NCBI GenBank assembly: GCA_900155695.1
Contig: FUHL01000002.1
Location: 1-64,000, forward strand
DNA length: 64,000 nucleotides
DNA from: Serratia symbiotica
GTDB taxonomy: Bacteria; Pseudomonadota; Gammaproteobacteria; Enterobacterales; Enterobacteriaceae
Reading direction: 5' to 3'
Below the pieces are notes generated by a model. The model saw only the letters and a list, made by a program, of their open reading frames with translations, was not told the origin of the DNA and did not search any database. The position numbers and the translations under genes are program-made. Below are positions 34,617-45,564 of the stretch, one piece after another; the stretch's first letter is position 1; the number at the start of each line of letters is the position of its first letter.

Positions 34617-35075
34617 ATGACAAAAAAAATTGACGTTAAAGTCCTTGACTCACGTATTGGCCAGGATTTTCCAATGCCAACTTACGCGACTACGGGTTCA
34701 GCCGGGATTGATCTTCGTGCCTGTCTTGATAGCACGTTGGAGCTTATGCCGAGTGAAACTGCTCTGCTACCTACTGGTTTAGCCATTCATATTGCTGACT
34801 CGAGCGTAGCAGCTATGATATTACCTAGATCTGGTCTCGGTCATAAGCACGGCGTTGTTTTAGGTAATTTAATTGGTCTTATTGACTCTGATTATCAGGG
34901 GCAGTTAATGCTCTCTGTTTGGAATCATAGTCAGGTTCCTTTTATAATTATTCCAGGTGAACGTATTGCACAGATGGTTTTTGTATCTATCTTGCAACCT
35001 GAATTTAACTTAGTGGAAGATTTTGCTGGCACTGAACGCGGCGCTAGAGGCTTTGGTCACTCGGGTCGTTATTAA
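34617..35075 (+). CDS. dut: Deoxyuridine 5'-triphosphate nucleotidohydrolase (dUTPase)
   Basis: dUTPase hydrolyses dUTP to dUMP, keeping uracil out of DNA and feeding dTMP synthesis. The ATG at 34617 ([15 protein letters not shown]) yields 152 residues, the E. coli length; an in-frame start six codons upstream lacks family similarity. All five trimeric dUTPase motifs are present: [40 protein letters not shown] and the C-terminal arm [11 protein letters not shown]. In E. coli dut lies with coaBC and slmA far from sohB and pyrF, so its position here marks a rearrangement. Confidence 0.97.
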   Translation: MTKKIDVKVLDSRIGQDFPMPTYATTGSAGIDLRACLDSTLELMPSETALLPTGLAIHIADSSVAAMILPRSGLGHKHGVVLGNLIGLIDSDYQGQLMLSVWNHSQVPFIIIPGERIAQMVFVSILQPEFNLVEDFAGTERGARGFGHSGRY

Positions 35076-36391
35076 TCTCTGAGCTAAAGATTATTGCTAC
35101 AAGAATATATTATTAATAATCTTACACAAATGCTTAAGGATACATCTATGCGACCTCTAATATAGTATATAGGAGAAGTTAAAATATATATGTATTGATG
35201 CATCATCAGATATAAAGTAATTAAAAAATATTAAATAGTAGATATCTTTATATAATATTTTTCTGATCAAATATCAGTCAAATTTTATATATTTAATGCG
35301 ATAAATAAATTAATAAAATAAATAATTATGTCATTCGATGCCCTACTAGAGTATTAATGCTATAGATTTATGAGTCTTATTATAATTGATATAATTTATG
35401 TATTATACAATTATTCATTTTATCAATCTGGATTGTTTGTTATAGTCACTTTTTTATACATAAAGTACCAGAACAGATACTAAAAGAAAACAGTATAGTC
35501 TAAAATACTAATAATATCTATACTGCTATAAATTTATAACAAATATTTCTATAGCTAACTTAAATGCTCTGAATAAATTATTTACATTTCATAATTAACT
35601 ATTTATTTATTATTTCGCGGGTATGGATAAAGTGGACTTTTCCATTCCATGTATAGTTATTTAAAATTTATTATATTTTTAATAGCATACAATACATTTA
35701 AAAAATCTCCAATCTATTTTTTAATATTCTTATAAAAATTTTAGATAATGGAATCAAAAGGCAATAGTTTTTTATTTGCCATGATTACTGTATGTTTTGA
35801 ATGTTTGTATTGTTCTAATATATATAGAAAAAATAGCAATATTTAAGCCTAATTTATGTTTTAGTCAATCAAAGTGAGATTTATCTAAATCTAAAAAATA
35901 GTATTAAGCTATATAGCGTATATAGGCAAGAGATAAAAATAATATATGCTTAATTAAGTGGATTTTGAACCTATTAATAAACATTCTATTATTTTTAATC
36001 TATTCTATTTTATTTTATTTTATTGATAATAATATATCTCAAGAAAACACAATACTATGTGTTTAAAGATATTTAAAGAGCCATAATAATTGTTATTTTT
36101 TAATAGCTATTATATTTAATAAATTATTTTTCAGTGACATAAAATTAAAAACTCTTGGTAGAAGCAAGAGAAGACGTGAATAAAAGGATCTCTTTTCCTT
36201 TATATATCTTTATAAATTATAAGTAATCATTATGTAATATTAAAGTTAATAACATTATCAAAAGTGATAAATAGGTAATGATCCTACATGTTACATTTAC
36301 GTAATCATTGTACACTTGGCTTTCACTGATTGCTATTTCATTTGTTTGCTTTTTGATTTTGTATAAGTATTCTTATAGTAAGTATCGTATT
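35076..36391. other. AT-rich spacer between dut and pyrF (convergent)
   Basis: About 1.3 kb with no supportable gene. AAGATTATT (35087-35095) and AATAATCTT (35115-35123) just after dut could form a loose hairpin. CTCTTG...CAAGAG near 36153-36171 is another small repeat. Confidence 0.5.
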
Positions 36392-37120
36392 TTAGGATAA
36401 AGAATTATAAATTTTACGTAAGGTTTCTACCGGATTGCTAGATTGCGTTACAGGACGGCCTATAACTATATAGTTAACGCCAGATGCTAAGGCCATCTCA
36501 ATACTCATAATACGTCGTTGATCTCCAGAATCGCTACCCAAAGGCCTAATACCTGGCGTAATAAGCTGAAATGCCGGATCGCAAGCAGATTTTATCCGCT
36601 GTGCTTCATGCGCAGAACATACCACACCGTCAAGCCCACAGCTGTATGTAAGACGCGCTAAGTGCTCAGCATATTCAGCTGTACTGAGATTAATTCCAAT
36701 AGTACGTAAATCATCTGTTTCCATGCTGGTCAAAACAGTCACACCAATCAATATTGGTGCATCGTCACCATATGGTAAGAGTGCCTCTTTAGCAGCAGTC
36801 ATCATTCGTGTACCACCGATTGCATGGATGTTAACCATCCAAACGCCTAGTTCAGCTGATGCTACTACTGCTTTTGCAGTAGTACTGGGAATATCATGAA
36901 ATTTTAAATCAAGGAAAATATCAAAACCACGTGCATGTAGATCACGCACCAGTTGCGGTCCAAATAGGGTAAACATTTCTTTACCTAATTTAAGTCGGCA
37001 ATACTTTGGATCGATACAATCAACAAAAGCTAGAGCGATATCTTTATTTGTATAATCTAATGCGATGATAATTGGCGATGATGGTGAGCCAGTTTCTTTC
37101 ATTTTATTATCCTGCATCAT
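36392..37120 (-). CDS. pyrF: Orotidine 5'-phosphate decarboxylase
   Basis: PyrF decarboxylates OMP to UMP, the last step of de novo pyrimidine synthesis. The 242-residue TIM barrel (E. coli 245) shows [10 protein letters not shown], the catalytic DLKFHDIP (Lys and Asp of the active-site array), [38 protein letters not shown] and [14 protein letters not shown], all conserved. Two consecutive ATG codons (37120 and 37117) are equally possible; no strong ribosome site decides. Works in the same pathway as pyrD at 41.9 kb. Confidence 0.97.
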   Translation of the reverse strand: MMQDNKMKETGSPSSPIIIALDYTNKDIALAFVDCIDPKYCRLKLGKEMFTLFGPQLVRDLHARGFDIFLDLKFHDIPSTTAKAVVASAELGVWMVNIHAIGGTRMMTAAKEALLPYGDDAPILIGVTVLTSMETDDLRTIGINLSTAEYAEHLARLTYSCGLDGVVCSAHEAQRIKSACDPAFQLITPGIRPLGSDSGDQRRIMSIEMALASGVNYIVIGRPVTQSSNPVETLRKIYNSLS

Positions 37121-37882
37121 TTTCTGGCTACTATTAAATGAAAAATATTTGGCAGTTAATAACTATTTTCAAAACAACAGTTCTACTAATCGTAATTCAA
37201 TCTAATAAATATTAATTATTGGTACAACTATTAATATTTATTAGATTAAATTAGATGATTTTCTATTATACTTACTAACTATTAATTTAAGACAGTAATG
37301 ATATTCCTGGTCTATAGTATATTTTCTATGTATCAGTTATTTTATTTTTTTGTAAGTTTGTAAATTTATCCAAATATATAGTATGTGTTAGTCCATATAT
37401 GATCATTGTAAATCATAACATGATAGCCTATCATTATCAATAATAAATATCATACGTATTGTTATACATAATGCTGGCTATTATTTTTATAACTAATTTG
37501 ATTATTAGATACTCTTAGATATTGATACCAATTTGGTATGCTCTAGAATCATTATATATATTAATTAAATGTTATTTAATATATTTAGTGACTTATTTAA
37601 AAAATTATATATCTTATATATTGATAACAGCGTCTAGACTATATTAGAGGTTATATATATCATTTACAGATTATTTTAAATCTTCAAGCTGCAAGAGACT
37701 ATTTATTGACAAAATGCATCATATTTGGCACTATTTTTTCGATAGATTAAATTTCTAGATCTAATATTTAATAAATAGATAGTAATAATTCTATTATTAA
37801 TCTAATGTTATTATAGTTATTTCATGTAAAAATAAATTTTTATAGATATTTAAAATGTATCATTAAAAAAATTTGATATATA
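37121..37882. other. Spacer between the metal-binding protein gene and pyrF
   Basis: About 0.76 kb, very AT-rich, without a gene. It holds a perfect 18-bp inverted repeat at 37199-37247, described separately. Confidence 0.5.
37199..37247. repeat. Perfect 18-bp inverted repeat upstream of pyrF
   Basis: AATCTAATAAATATTAAT (37199-37216) and its exact complement ATTAATATTTATTAGATT (37230-37247) enclose a 13-base loop TATTGGTACAACT. It lies 79 bases upstream of pyrF. All-A/T arms apart from one pair make chance formation somewhat easier, but 18 perfect pairs are unusual. It is not followed by a T tract. Confidence 0.6.
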
Positions 37883-38803
37883 TCATCCAATGGATGTGCA
37901 ATGAATACATTGCATACTATTCAGTAACATATTAACATTGTGTTTAAATGTTTGTGTATAAGTTGAAGCTAGGCCATGTGTATTAGACAGTGTTTCTGGA
38001 TATAATGTACCACCTACTTGCATGCCAGTCGCCTCTGCAATTTGTTTTACAAGATGGTCGTTAGTTTGATTATCAATAAAATAGGTATTAATTTTTTCCT
38101 TTTTGATCTGTTTAATTAATCTAGCAAGATCACTTGCACTGGTTTCAGTTTCGTTATCAAGACCAACTGGAGTTATGAAGGTAATACCATATTCATGTCC
38201 AAAGTAACCAAAAGCATCATGACTAGTTAGTACTTTACGTTTTTGTAGTGGTACTGCTGCAAATTGCGTTTTAGCCCAAATATCTAATTGTTGTAAATGA
38301 TGAATATATTCTTTTCCTCGTTTTTTAAAATAATTCATATCTTTAGGATCAGTGGCAATTAGTGCATTCATTACATTAGTAACGTAATGTATACCATTGT
38401 TCATGTTATTCCAGACATGAGGATCAATAATTTTATTATATTTTCCATCTATTGTCCGCGTATGTATTCCATGTGAAGCAATAACAAGGCGTCCTCGATA
38501 ACCTGAAGCACTAATCAAACGATCTATCCATCCTTCTAATCCAAGTCCGTTGATAAATACTATATCAGACTGTAATAATAACTTGCTGTCTTGCGGTGAC
38601 GGCGAATAACTATGTAGATCTCCGTTTGGTTTGATTAATGTGCTAACTTTAATGTGCTCTCCTCCAACTTGCTCAATGATATCAGTGAGGATAGAAAAGC
38701 TAGCAACAGCATTGATAGTCTTAGATATTGTAAGTGGGCTATATATATATAAAGACAAGACAAGGAATATAGAGAACCGTTGTATTTTTTTCATATTATA
38801 CAT
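37883..38803 (-). CDS. Metal ABC transporter substrate-binding protein (ZnuA/TroA family)
   Basis: Periplasmic binding protein of a cluster A-I (zinc/manganese) importer. The 306-residue product has a signal peptide (MKKIQRFSIFLVLSLYIY...) and the mature domain with metal-ligand candidates: His in GDLHSYSPSP, His in IDPHVWNN, an acidic residue in DNETETSAS and Asp in FIDNQTNDH. The start at 38803 has an AGG 11 bases upstream; the more upstream 38827 would overlap the permease gene by 16 bases. Metal (Zn or Mn) cannot be told by eye, so I give no symbol. It lacks the His-rich loop typical of E. coli ZnuA, which leans towards a SitA/YfeA-like or minimal ZnuA protein. Confidence 0.88.
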   Translation of the reverse strand: MYNMKKIQRFSIFLVLSLYIYSPLTISKTINAVASFSILTDIIEQVGGEHIKVSTLIKPNGDLHSYSPSPQDSKLLLQSDIVFINGLGLEGWIDRLISASGYRGRLVIASHGIHTRTIDGKYNKIIDPHVWNNMNNGIHYVTNVMNALIATDPKDMNYFKKRGKEYIHHLQQLDIWAKTQFAAVPLQKRKVLTSHDAFGYFGHEYGITFITPVGLDNETETSASDLARLIKQIKKEKINTYFIDNQTNDHLVKQIAEATGMQVGGTLYPETLSNTHGLASTYTQTFKHNVNMLLNSMQCIHCTSIG

Positions 38804-38811
38804 AATATTTT

Positions 38812-39669
38812 TTACCTGTGAGTACAAGAATAGATGCCACCGTTTGTCCCAAATAAAATTGAAATAAAAAATATTATACTAGCGCTTAATACAATTGCTG
38901 GACCAGCAGGCAGGGAAGCATAATATGACCATTCTAATCCAAGCAGGCTAGAAAACATACCAATTACTATTGCTGCTATAATCATATGTGGTAGATTATG
39001 AGCCCATAAACGAGCACTAGCAGCGGGTAGCATCATTAGCCCAACAGACATTAATGTGCCAAGAATTTGAAACCCTGATACTAGATTTATCACTACTAAT
39101 GATAGAAATAGTCCATGTACTAATGCTATCCAGCGCGGAGCACTGACTCGTAGGAAAGTAACATCAAAAGATTCAATGACTAATACACGATATAACGCTG
39201 CAAGCATTAATAATGAAATGCTAGTGATGGCACCTGCCATTAGTATAGCATGACTACTTACTGCTAAAATTGAGCCAAAAAGAACATGCATAAGATCAAT
39301 GCTTGATCCGCGTAAAGATACTAAAGTTACTCCAAGCGCTAAAGAACTAAGATAAAAACCAGCGAAACTAGCATCTTCTTTTAGCGGTGTGCGATAACTA
39401 ACTATTCCAGATAACATTGCTACAGCTAATCCAGCAATAAAACCACCTACCCCCATTGATACTAGAGACATACCAGAAAGAAGATATCCAATTGCAGCGC
39501 CAGGCAATATTGCATGAGATAGAGCATCACCAAAAAGGCTCATGCGTCGTAGCAATAAAAAAACCCCTAATGGTGATGCACTAAGCGATAGCGCTAAACA
39601 GGATACTAATGCACGGCGCATAAAACCAAAAGATATGAATGGCTCAAAAAATAAGTATAGTATTGTCAT
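38812..39669 (-). CDS. Metal ABC transporter permease (ZnuB/YfeC family)
   Basis: Membrane subunit of the same importer. The 285-residue polytopic protein has the ABC-3 family blocks SPLGVFLLLRRMSLFGDALSHAILPGAAIGYLL near the N-terminus, HVLFGSILAVS, SGFQILGTLMSVGLMMLPAASARL, and LPAGPAIVL near the end, with about eight predicted helices. Its ATG overlaps the ATPase stop by four bases and its stop lies nine bases before the binding-protein start, so the three genes form one minus-strand operon: ATPase, permease, binding protein. Confidence 0.93.
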   Translation of the reverse strand: MTILYLFFEPFISFGFMRRALVSCLALSLSASPLGVFLLLRRMSLFGDALSHAILPGAAIGYLLSGMSLVSMGVGGFIAGLAVAMLSGIVSYRTPLKEDASFAGFYLSSLALGVTLVSLRGSSIDLMHVLFGSILAVSSHAILMAGAITSISLLMLAALYRVLVIESFDVTFLRVSAPRWIALVHGLFLSLVVINLVSGFQILGTLMSVGLMMLPAASARLWAHNLPHMIIAAIVIGMFSSLLGLEWSYYASLPAGPAIVLSASIIFFISILFGTNGGIYSCTHR

Positions 39670-40379
39670 GACGTCACTATTATTTTGTCTTGAGATCGGT
39701 TGGCAATGTTTGGTTTTGTGATATGTTCCAACATATGCTTAGCATCTCCATAATGACAGCATTGTGGACTTAATAGTAATACCTGCGAACAATAGTTAAT
39801 TACTAGTGACATATCATGAAGAACGATAATCAGTGTACGCTTTTGTTGATGTAGTTGCTCAATAATTTGTACTAAGAATTTAGTAGTTTCGCTGTCGATG
39901 CCAGTAAAAGGTTCATCTAGTAAAATAAGTGATGCCTGTTGTACAAATAATCTAGCAAACAATACCCTTTGCAACTGACCATAAGATAATTCTCCAATAG
40001 GGTGACCTGCCATTTCAGTCATCCCAACGTAATCAAGTGCTTCCATAATATGTCTAGATGTACATATACTAAACCCAGTAAACACACTGCCCCTTGACCA
40101 AGATCCCATTGATACTAAATCGCTAACTTGTATCGGAAATTGTAGATCTACCTCTATTTTTTGTGGCAAATACGCTATTTTTGGCAGTTGATCGTTATTG
40201 AAGAGTACACTACCCCCTAGAAGGGGTAGTAGCCCAGCTATAGTTTTTAATAATGTAGATTTTCCAGCGCCATTAACTCCAACTACTGCTGTCAGAGAGC
40301 CCAAGGGAAAATAACTATTAATTGGTGGAAATAAAGGCGTACGACCATAACCAATTTCTGCTTGTTTAAATGTAATCAT
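39666..40379 (-). CDS. Metal ABC transporter ATP-binding protein (ZnuC/YfeB family)
   Basis: ATPase of the importer. Walker A GVNGAGKST, Q-loop LPQK, ABC signature LSYGQLQRVLFAR, Walker B LILLDEPF and the switch histidine in VLHDMS are intact. The ATG at 40379 (MITFKQAEIGYGRTPLF) is chosen because ABC subunits of this family start there (237 residues). In-frame starts up to 40463 would add a tail of 28 residues without similarity. First gene of the operon; no Fur, Zur or MntR operator could be recognised upstream. Confidence 0.92.
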   Translation of the reverse strand: MITFKQAEIGYGRTPLFPPINSYFPLGSLTAVVGVNGAGKSTLLKTIAGLLPLLGGSVLFNNDQLPKIAYLPQKIEVDLQFPIQVSDLVSMGSWSRGSVFTGFSICTSRHIMEALDYVGMTEMAGHPIGELSYGQLQRVLFARLFVQQASLILLDEPFTGIDSETTKFLVQIIEQLHQQKRTLIIVLHDMSLVINYCSQVLLLSPQCCHYGDAKHMLEHITKPNIANRSQDKIIVTS

Positions 40380-41891
40380 GGCAAATCTACTGCCCAATAA
40401 ATGCCTATCCATAGAAATGCTAATAATAACAGGACTATGCCGCATCGAAATATTGCTGAGCAAGTAAATAAGGTATTGAATAATGTTGTAGTTTTGTAGT
40501 GAGATATAGATAGAAATTTCATATCAGAGATGAATACAAAAAATTTTAAAATGTAATATTATTACATCACAAATTGTATCTTAGCTCAAGTCTTCTTATA
40601 TTAAGAATGTAACGTAACATCTCTCCTATCTTGTATATAAAATAGACATCCCGATGGGAATTTATCAATACACCATAAATAGTATTTATTAATATATAGC
40701 ATTCAGTCATAAGTTATTTTTTTTATAAATGGAATATTTTTAAAAAATTAGATAGGAAGCCCCTATTATTAGGTCAGAGATATATTTTGCGGAATGCCTG
40801 ATTTTTTATTTTTTATGTTATGCACTATAGAGACCACTTCAGAAGTTAAGTTTTTTATAATCATAAAATGCTAACTAGTACTCTAATATTCAGTAAATTT
40901 TTTACGTTACTTGCTTGGGTATGGAGATGATATAATCGTTAGTTAGCTACTTTATTAAGGATTAATTTTATTATTGTATTATTTATTACTGCTATGGATG
41001 GACTAGTGAATTCATGAAGACAATGATTTACTCATTTTATATAGATTCATTTTTTAATTTTCTTATGACTAATTTTATGATACGATTATTGTATATTTTA
41101 ATCTCTATCTATACTGATTACTTCAATTGTAAGGTATATTGAGAAAAATAAATCTCTCTAATACTTTTTTATAATCTCTGATATTACTCGATTAACGCAA
41201 TAACATGATTGTTAACTTTTATGAAAAGAATAAGATATTATTTAGTAATTTCATAATATTTAGATACTTTTAATTAAATTCCATGAATTTAATTTATGGA
41301 TTCTCATGTGATTAGGATATATCTTGCTAAGAAAGTAATCTTAAAATTATATATTGACATGCTATATATATTATATTTTAGAATTAAAGTGCTATTTTTA
41401 AACAAAAAATAGCAATATAATTATTCATTAGTAAATGTATTTAATAATATACTGTAGTTCTGCTTTACTCATATGGTTACAAGATATTCAGAATATTTAA
41501 TATTATAATATGATAATATTAAATAATATATATAGAAATTTTGTAATTACATCTTTATAACATTTATTAGATCATTTGGTTAATCAATGATTTAACCAAG
41601 TTAATAGCACTATTCTTGTAGAATAATATGTTTTATAGGCTCTACTATTGAATTTTTTATGATATCATCATATAAATTGTATTGAAAAGTTATAAAGTGA
41701 TTGAAAGTCTAATAATATTAATTATTAGGGTATATCTTTAATATTTTATTCGTATTGTTTTCTACAATAAATAATATTTATCAAAAAGTAATTTGATAGA
41801 ATATCTGGTATATAGAGCTGATTAAAAAACAACATTGATTTAAATGTTATCGAATGTTAATATTCTTTTAGAAATACAATAAAATCAAACA
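40380..41891. other. AT-rich spacer between pyrD and the metal transporter operon
   Basis: About 1.5 kb. The first 84 bases could be read as an N-terminal extension of the ATPase. No other gene, RNA or clear repeat was seen. Confidence 0.5.
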
Positions 41892-42902
41892 TTATATATG
41901 TGTAACAATATCTTTAATTAAACGAGGGCCGTGAAATATAAATCCAGTATAAATTTGTATTAGCGTAGCACCAGAAGCTATTTTTTCACGCGCTGAAATA
42001 AGTGAATTAATACCTCCTACGCCAATAATTGGAAGACGTCCTTTTAACTCAAGTGCTAGTCTTTGGATGACTGCATTACTTCGAGATTGCAATGGAGTTC
42101 CACTTAAGCCCCCTTTTTGTGCGCAGTAACTTAATCCATAAATGAGCTTGCGATCTAAAGTGGTATTTGTAGCGATAACACCATCGATATGGTGTCTTAC
42201 TAGACTATCAGCTATTTTAATTAATTCGCCTTCAGAAAGATCTGGGTCAATCTTTACAGCTACAGGTATATATTTATTATGAGATTGATGAAGTTGTTGT
42301 TGCTTATTTTTGATCGCTACTAAAAGATCATCGAAAGATTCGCCATACTGTAAAGATCTTAAATTTGGTGTATTGGGTGAAGATATATTGATTACGATAT
42401 ATCCTGCATAAGGATAAACTTTTTCCATACAGATAAGATAATCTTCTTTAGAAGATTCTATTGAAGTATCTTTATTTTTGCCTATATTAATTCCGATTAT
42501 GCCATTAAATTTTGATTTTTTAACATTTTCAACTAACTTGTCTACACCGTAGTTATTAAATCCCATACGATTAATCAATCCTTCAGCCTCTTTCACATGG
42601 AAAAGACGTGGCTTTTTATTACCTGTCTGAGAATACGGAGTTACAGTGCCAATCTCTATATGACCAAAACCCATGCCACCTAATATATCAATACATTCAC
42701 CATTTTTATCTAGACCAGCTGCTAATCCTAAAGGGTTAGCAAACGATAGACCCATACAGATAATTGGTTTGATTGGTACTGACTGTCTAAAAAGACAAGA
42801 TAATGGTGTATTGCTAATACATCGCATACTTTGTAAGATCAACGTATGCGCATACTCAGGATCAAGTTGAAAAAATACTTTCTTGGTGATGAAGTAATAC
42901 AT
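41892..42902 (-). CDS. pyrD: Dihydroorotate dehydrogenase (quinone), class 2
   Basis: PyrD oxidises dihydroorotate to orotate at the inner membrane with FMN and quinone. The start at 42902 ([19 protein letters not shown]), behind CAGGAAAATT, gives 336 residues, the exact E. coli length; eight extra codons upstream are not needed. It has the N-terminal membrane-binding helices, [34 protein letters not shown], the class-2 catalytic serine in [19 protein letters not shown] and the FMN phosphate site GVGGI...QIYTGFIF. Links pyrimidine synthesis to a quinone respiratory chain, consistent with the intact ATP synthase. Confidence 0.97.
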   Translation of the reverse strand: MYYFITKKVFFQLDPEYAHTLILQSMRCISNTPLSCLFRQSVPIKPIICMGLSFANPLGLAAGLDKNGECIDILGGMGFGHIEIGTVTPYSQTGNKKPRLFHVKEAEGLINRMGFNNYGVDKLVENVKKSKFNGIIGINIGKNKDTSIESSKEDYLICMEKVYPYAGYIVINISSPNTPNLRSLQYGESFDDLLVAIKNKQQQLHQSHNKYIPVAVKIDPDLSEGELIKIADSLVRHHIDGVIATNTTLDRKLIYGLSYCAQKGGLSGTPLQSRSNAVIQRLALELKGRLPIIGVGGINSLISAREKIASGATLIQIYTGFIFHGPRLIKDIVTHI

Positions 42903-44767
42903 AATTTTCCTGATTGTTAGAGTCATATATATGAGATAAAATAGAAATTATTGAAAAATTAACATTTTATAATAACATCTACTAATAGAGAGAATTTTTT
43001 ATCATATTAATATAAGAGCTATATTTTATCCTATTTATGATAGGAGTATGTTTTTGCTACTGTACTGATATTACTTGAAAAATGCTATATAATATTTCAT
43101 ATAATTTTTACGCTTGATATAAGTTTATTTTGGATTTATTTCAATATTTGTGTATATCGGTTAAGTTAATTGAATAATATATTTATATTAGAATTATAGA
43201 AATACTGAAAGTGTTTTTTATTCTTACATGCAATAGATGTTTATTTATAATATATTTAACAATTAACAATTAAAGCATGAAGTTAAAATGTATATTATTA
43301 TTTGAGTTTATTCGTAAGCATCAAAAGATTTCATTAGTAAATTAGTTATAGGTAGTATAACAGTGTAAACACTGAACATGTATTTATTATTAATAATTTG
43401 AATGTTTATTTAATCTAAAAGTTTATAATTTAGTTTGTTTTATTTACATGTATTACGATTCAGTTGAATTGTTAAAAAATTATTAATATTATATAAATAA
43501 GTATTGTCATAGACCACTTGTTGCTTATTATCTTTTTCTAAATAAGTATATTAAACTAAGACATTAATATATTAATTGATATGTAAAATAGACTTTTTGT
43601 AATACATTATCCTATATAGGATATAATACTCAGACATTGAATAAATAAAAAATACTTTACTAAAAAAAGAGCACAGTGACTCTGTCAGAGTGGAGATTCA
43701 AATGCTTTAAGTGATATTAAATTTTAATTGACATAATTTATTCCTAATTGATACAAGATAATCTTGTTAAGAAGATTATCTAAAGTATATTCTATTAAAT
43801 TAATCGTATAATTAAAGATATAAATATAGAATATCATAAAGAACATAGCCAAAAAATTGACTGTACTTATTTTAAAGTATATACGCTATAATTTCGATTT
43901 CTTTTAATTTGCATGAATGATTTCTATGGTCCTAAAAATTTTTATTTATTAGTCTTGTAAGTAATCTGTGAAGATTTCCATCTTTATAGAGTTCGATATT
44001 TATAATTAGCAGATATACAATAGCAATATGTTCTGAATATATCGTTGAAATATGCATGTAAAATTTCCGCATTTATTCTGCATGAATATTTCATATTGCT
44101 CACATTACATTCTCTAAAATATTTAAATAATCTTCCAAAAATGGAATAGATTACATTGACAATATTATATATCCGGCATAACCCAAACAGAATGATTTAT
44201 AGCATTTTAGTATAATCAGTTAATTTCTTATTACTAAGAGCAATGTGCTGTCATTGATCGTTGCTGTAAGAATAAGAGTAATGAGTTTAGCTAAATATTT
44301 TAAGGTAATTACAGATAATAATAAAATAGATGTATATCTAAATTGAAGATGGGTATGTAGAAAAAATATTATAAGATGTATAGAACTCATTTCAGTCAAT
44401 AATCGTTTAATTTTGACTATACGTAAACACACAATATATATGCAAAGTAAAATTTTCGATAAACTTAAGTACAATTAACATAGTGTAAATCATTAAATAT
44501 ATGAGATATACTATCCTATATAGATGTATAAATTGAGTCTATATATTCAAGGTAATACTGAATGACTATTCGGTAATTAATTATTTTCCTTGAGTAATTT
44601 ATACTGATGTATTGCTTAAAAAATTAAATCAGTGTTATTTTACTCAGTAAAATAGTCAGATTATTTCACAAGCAAAGAAAATATGGCATTTAAAAAAAAT
44701 AATAAGCGCATAAAATCTAAAAATAATAGAATTAGTAGCTTATGTTAGTCATTATACTAAATACTAG
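42903..44767. other. AT-rich spacer between adk and pyrD
   Basis: About 1.9 kb without a supportable gene. An 84-codon stretch at 44220-44474 on the minus strand has no family resemblance. Noted structures: CAGTGT-AA-ACACTG at 43361-43374, and a loose nested repeat (ACTGAAT-GACT-ATTCGGT inside CAAGG...CCTTG) at about 44549-44594. A tRNA-like stretch near 43670-43715 does not fold. Confidence 0.5.
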
Positions 44768-45457
<690 letters not shown>

Positions 45458-45476
45458 TTATGGATGATTCCGATAT

Positions 45477-45521
45477 AAAAAACAATATCATCAATATTAT
45501 AAATAAGCATTGATGATATTG
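45477..45521 (-). terminator. Rho-independent terminator of htpG
   Basis: On the minus strand CAATATCATCAAT pairs perfectly over 13 bp with ATTGATGATATTG (arms 45483-45495 and 45509-45521, 13-base loop) and is followed directly by TTTTTT. It lies 44 bases after the htpG stop and before adk, so adk needs its own promoter just downstream or depends on read-through. Confidence 0.82.
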
Positions 45522-45564
45522 ATGGCATAATAAACAATTACTTACAATATATCTCAGTTACAAG

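Noticed and set aside
43670-43715. tRNA-like stretch with AGATTCAAATGC
   Set aside because: The supposed T arm does not pair and there are no acceptor or anticodon stems; only a 5-bp ACTCT-GTC-AGAGT hairpin remains.
44220-44474. 84-codon minus-strand frame downstream of adk
   Set aside because: Leucine/isoleucine-rich translation of AT-rich DNA, no ribosome site and no family resemblance.
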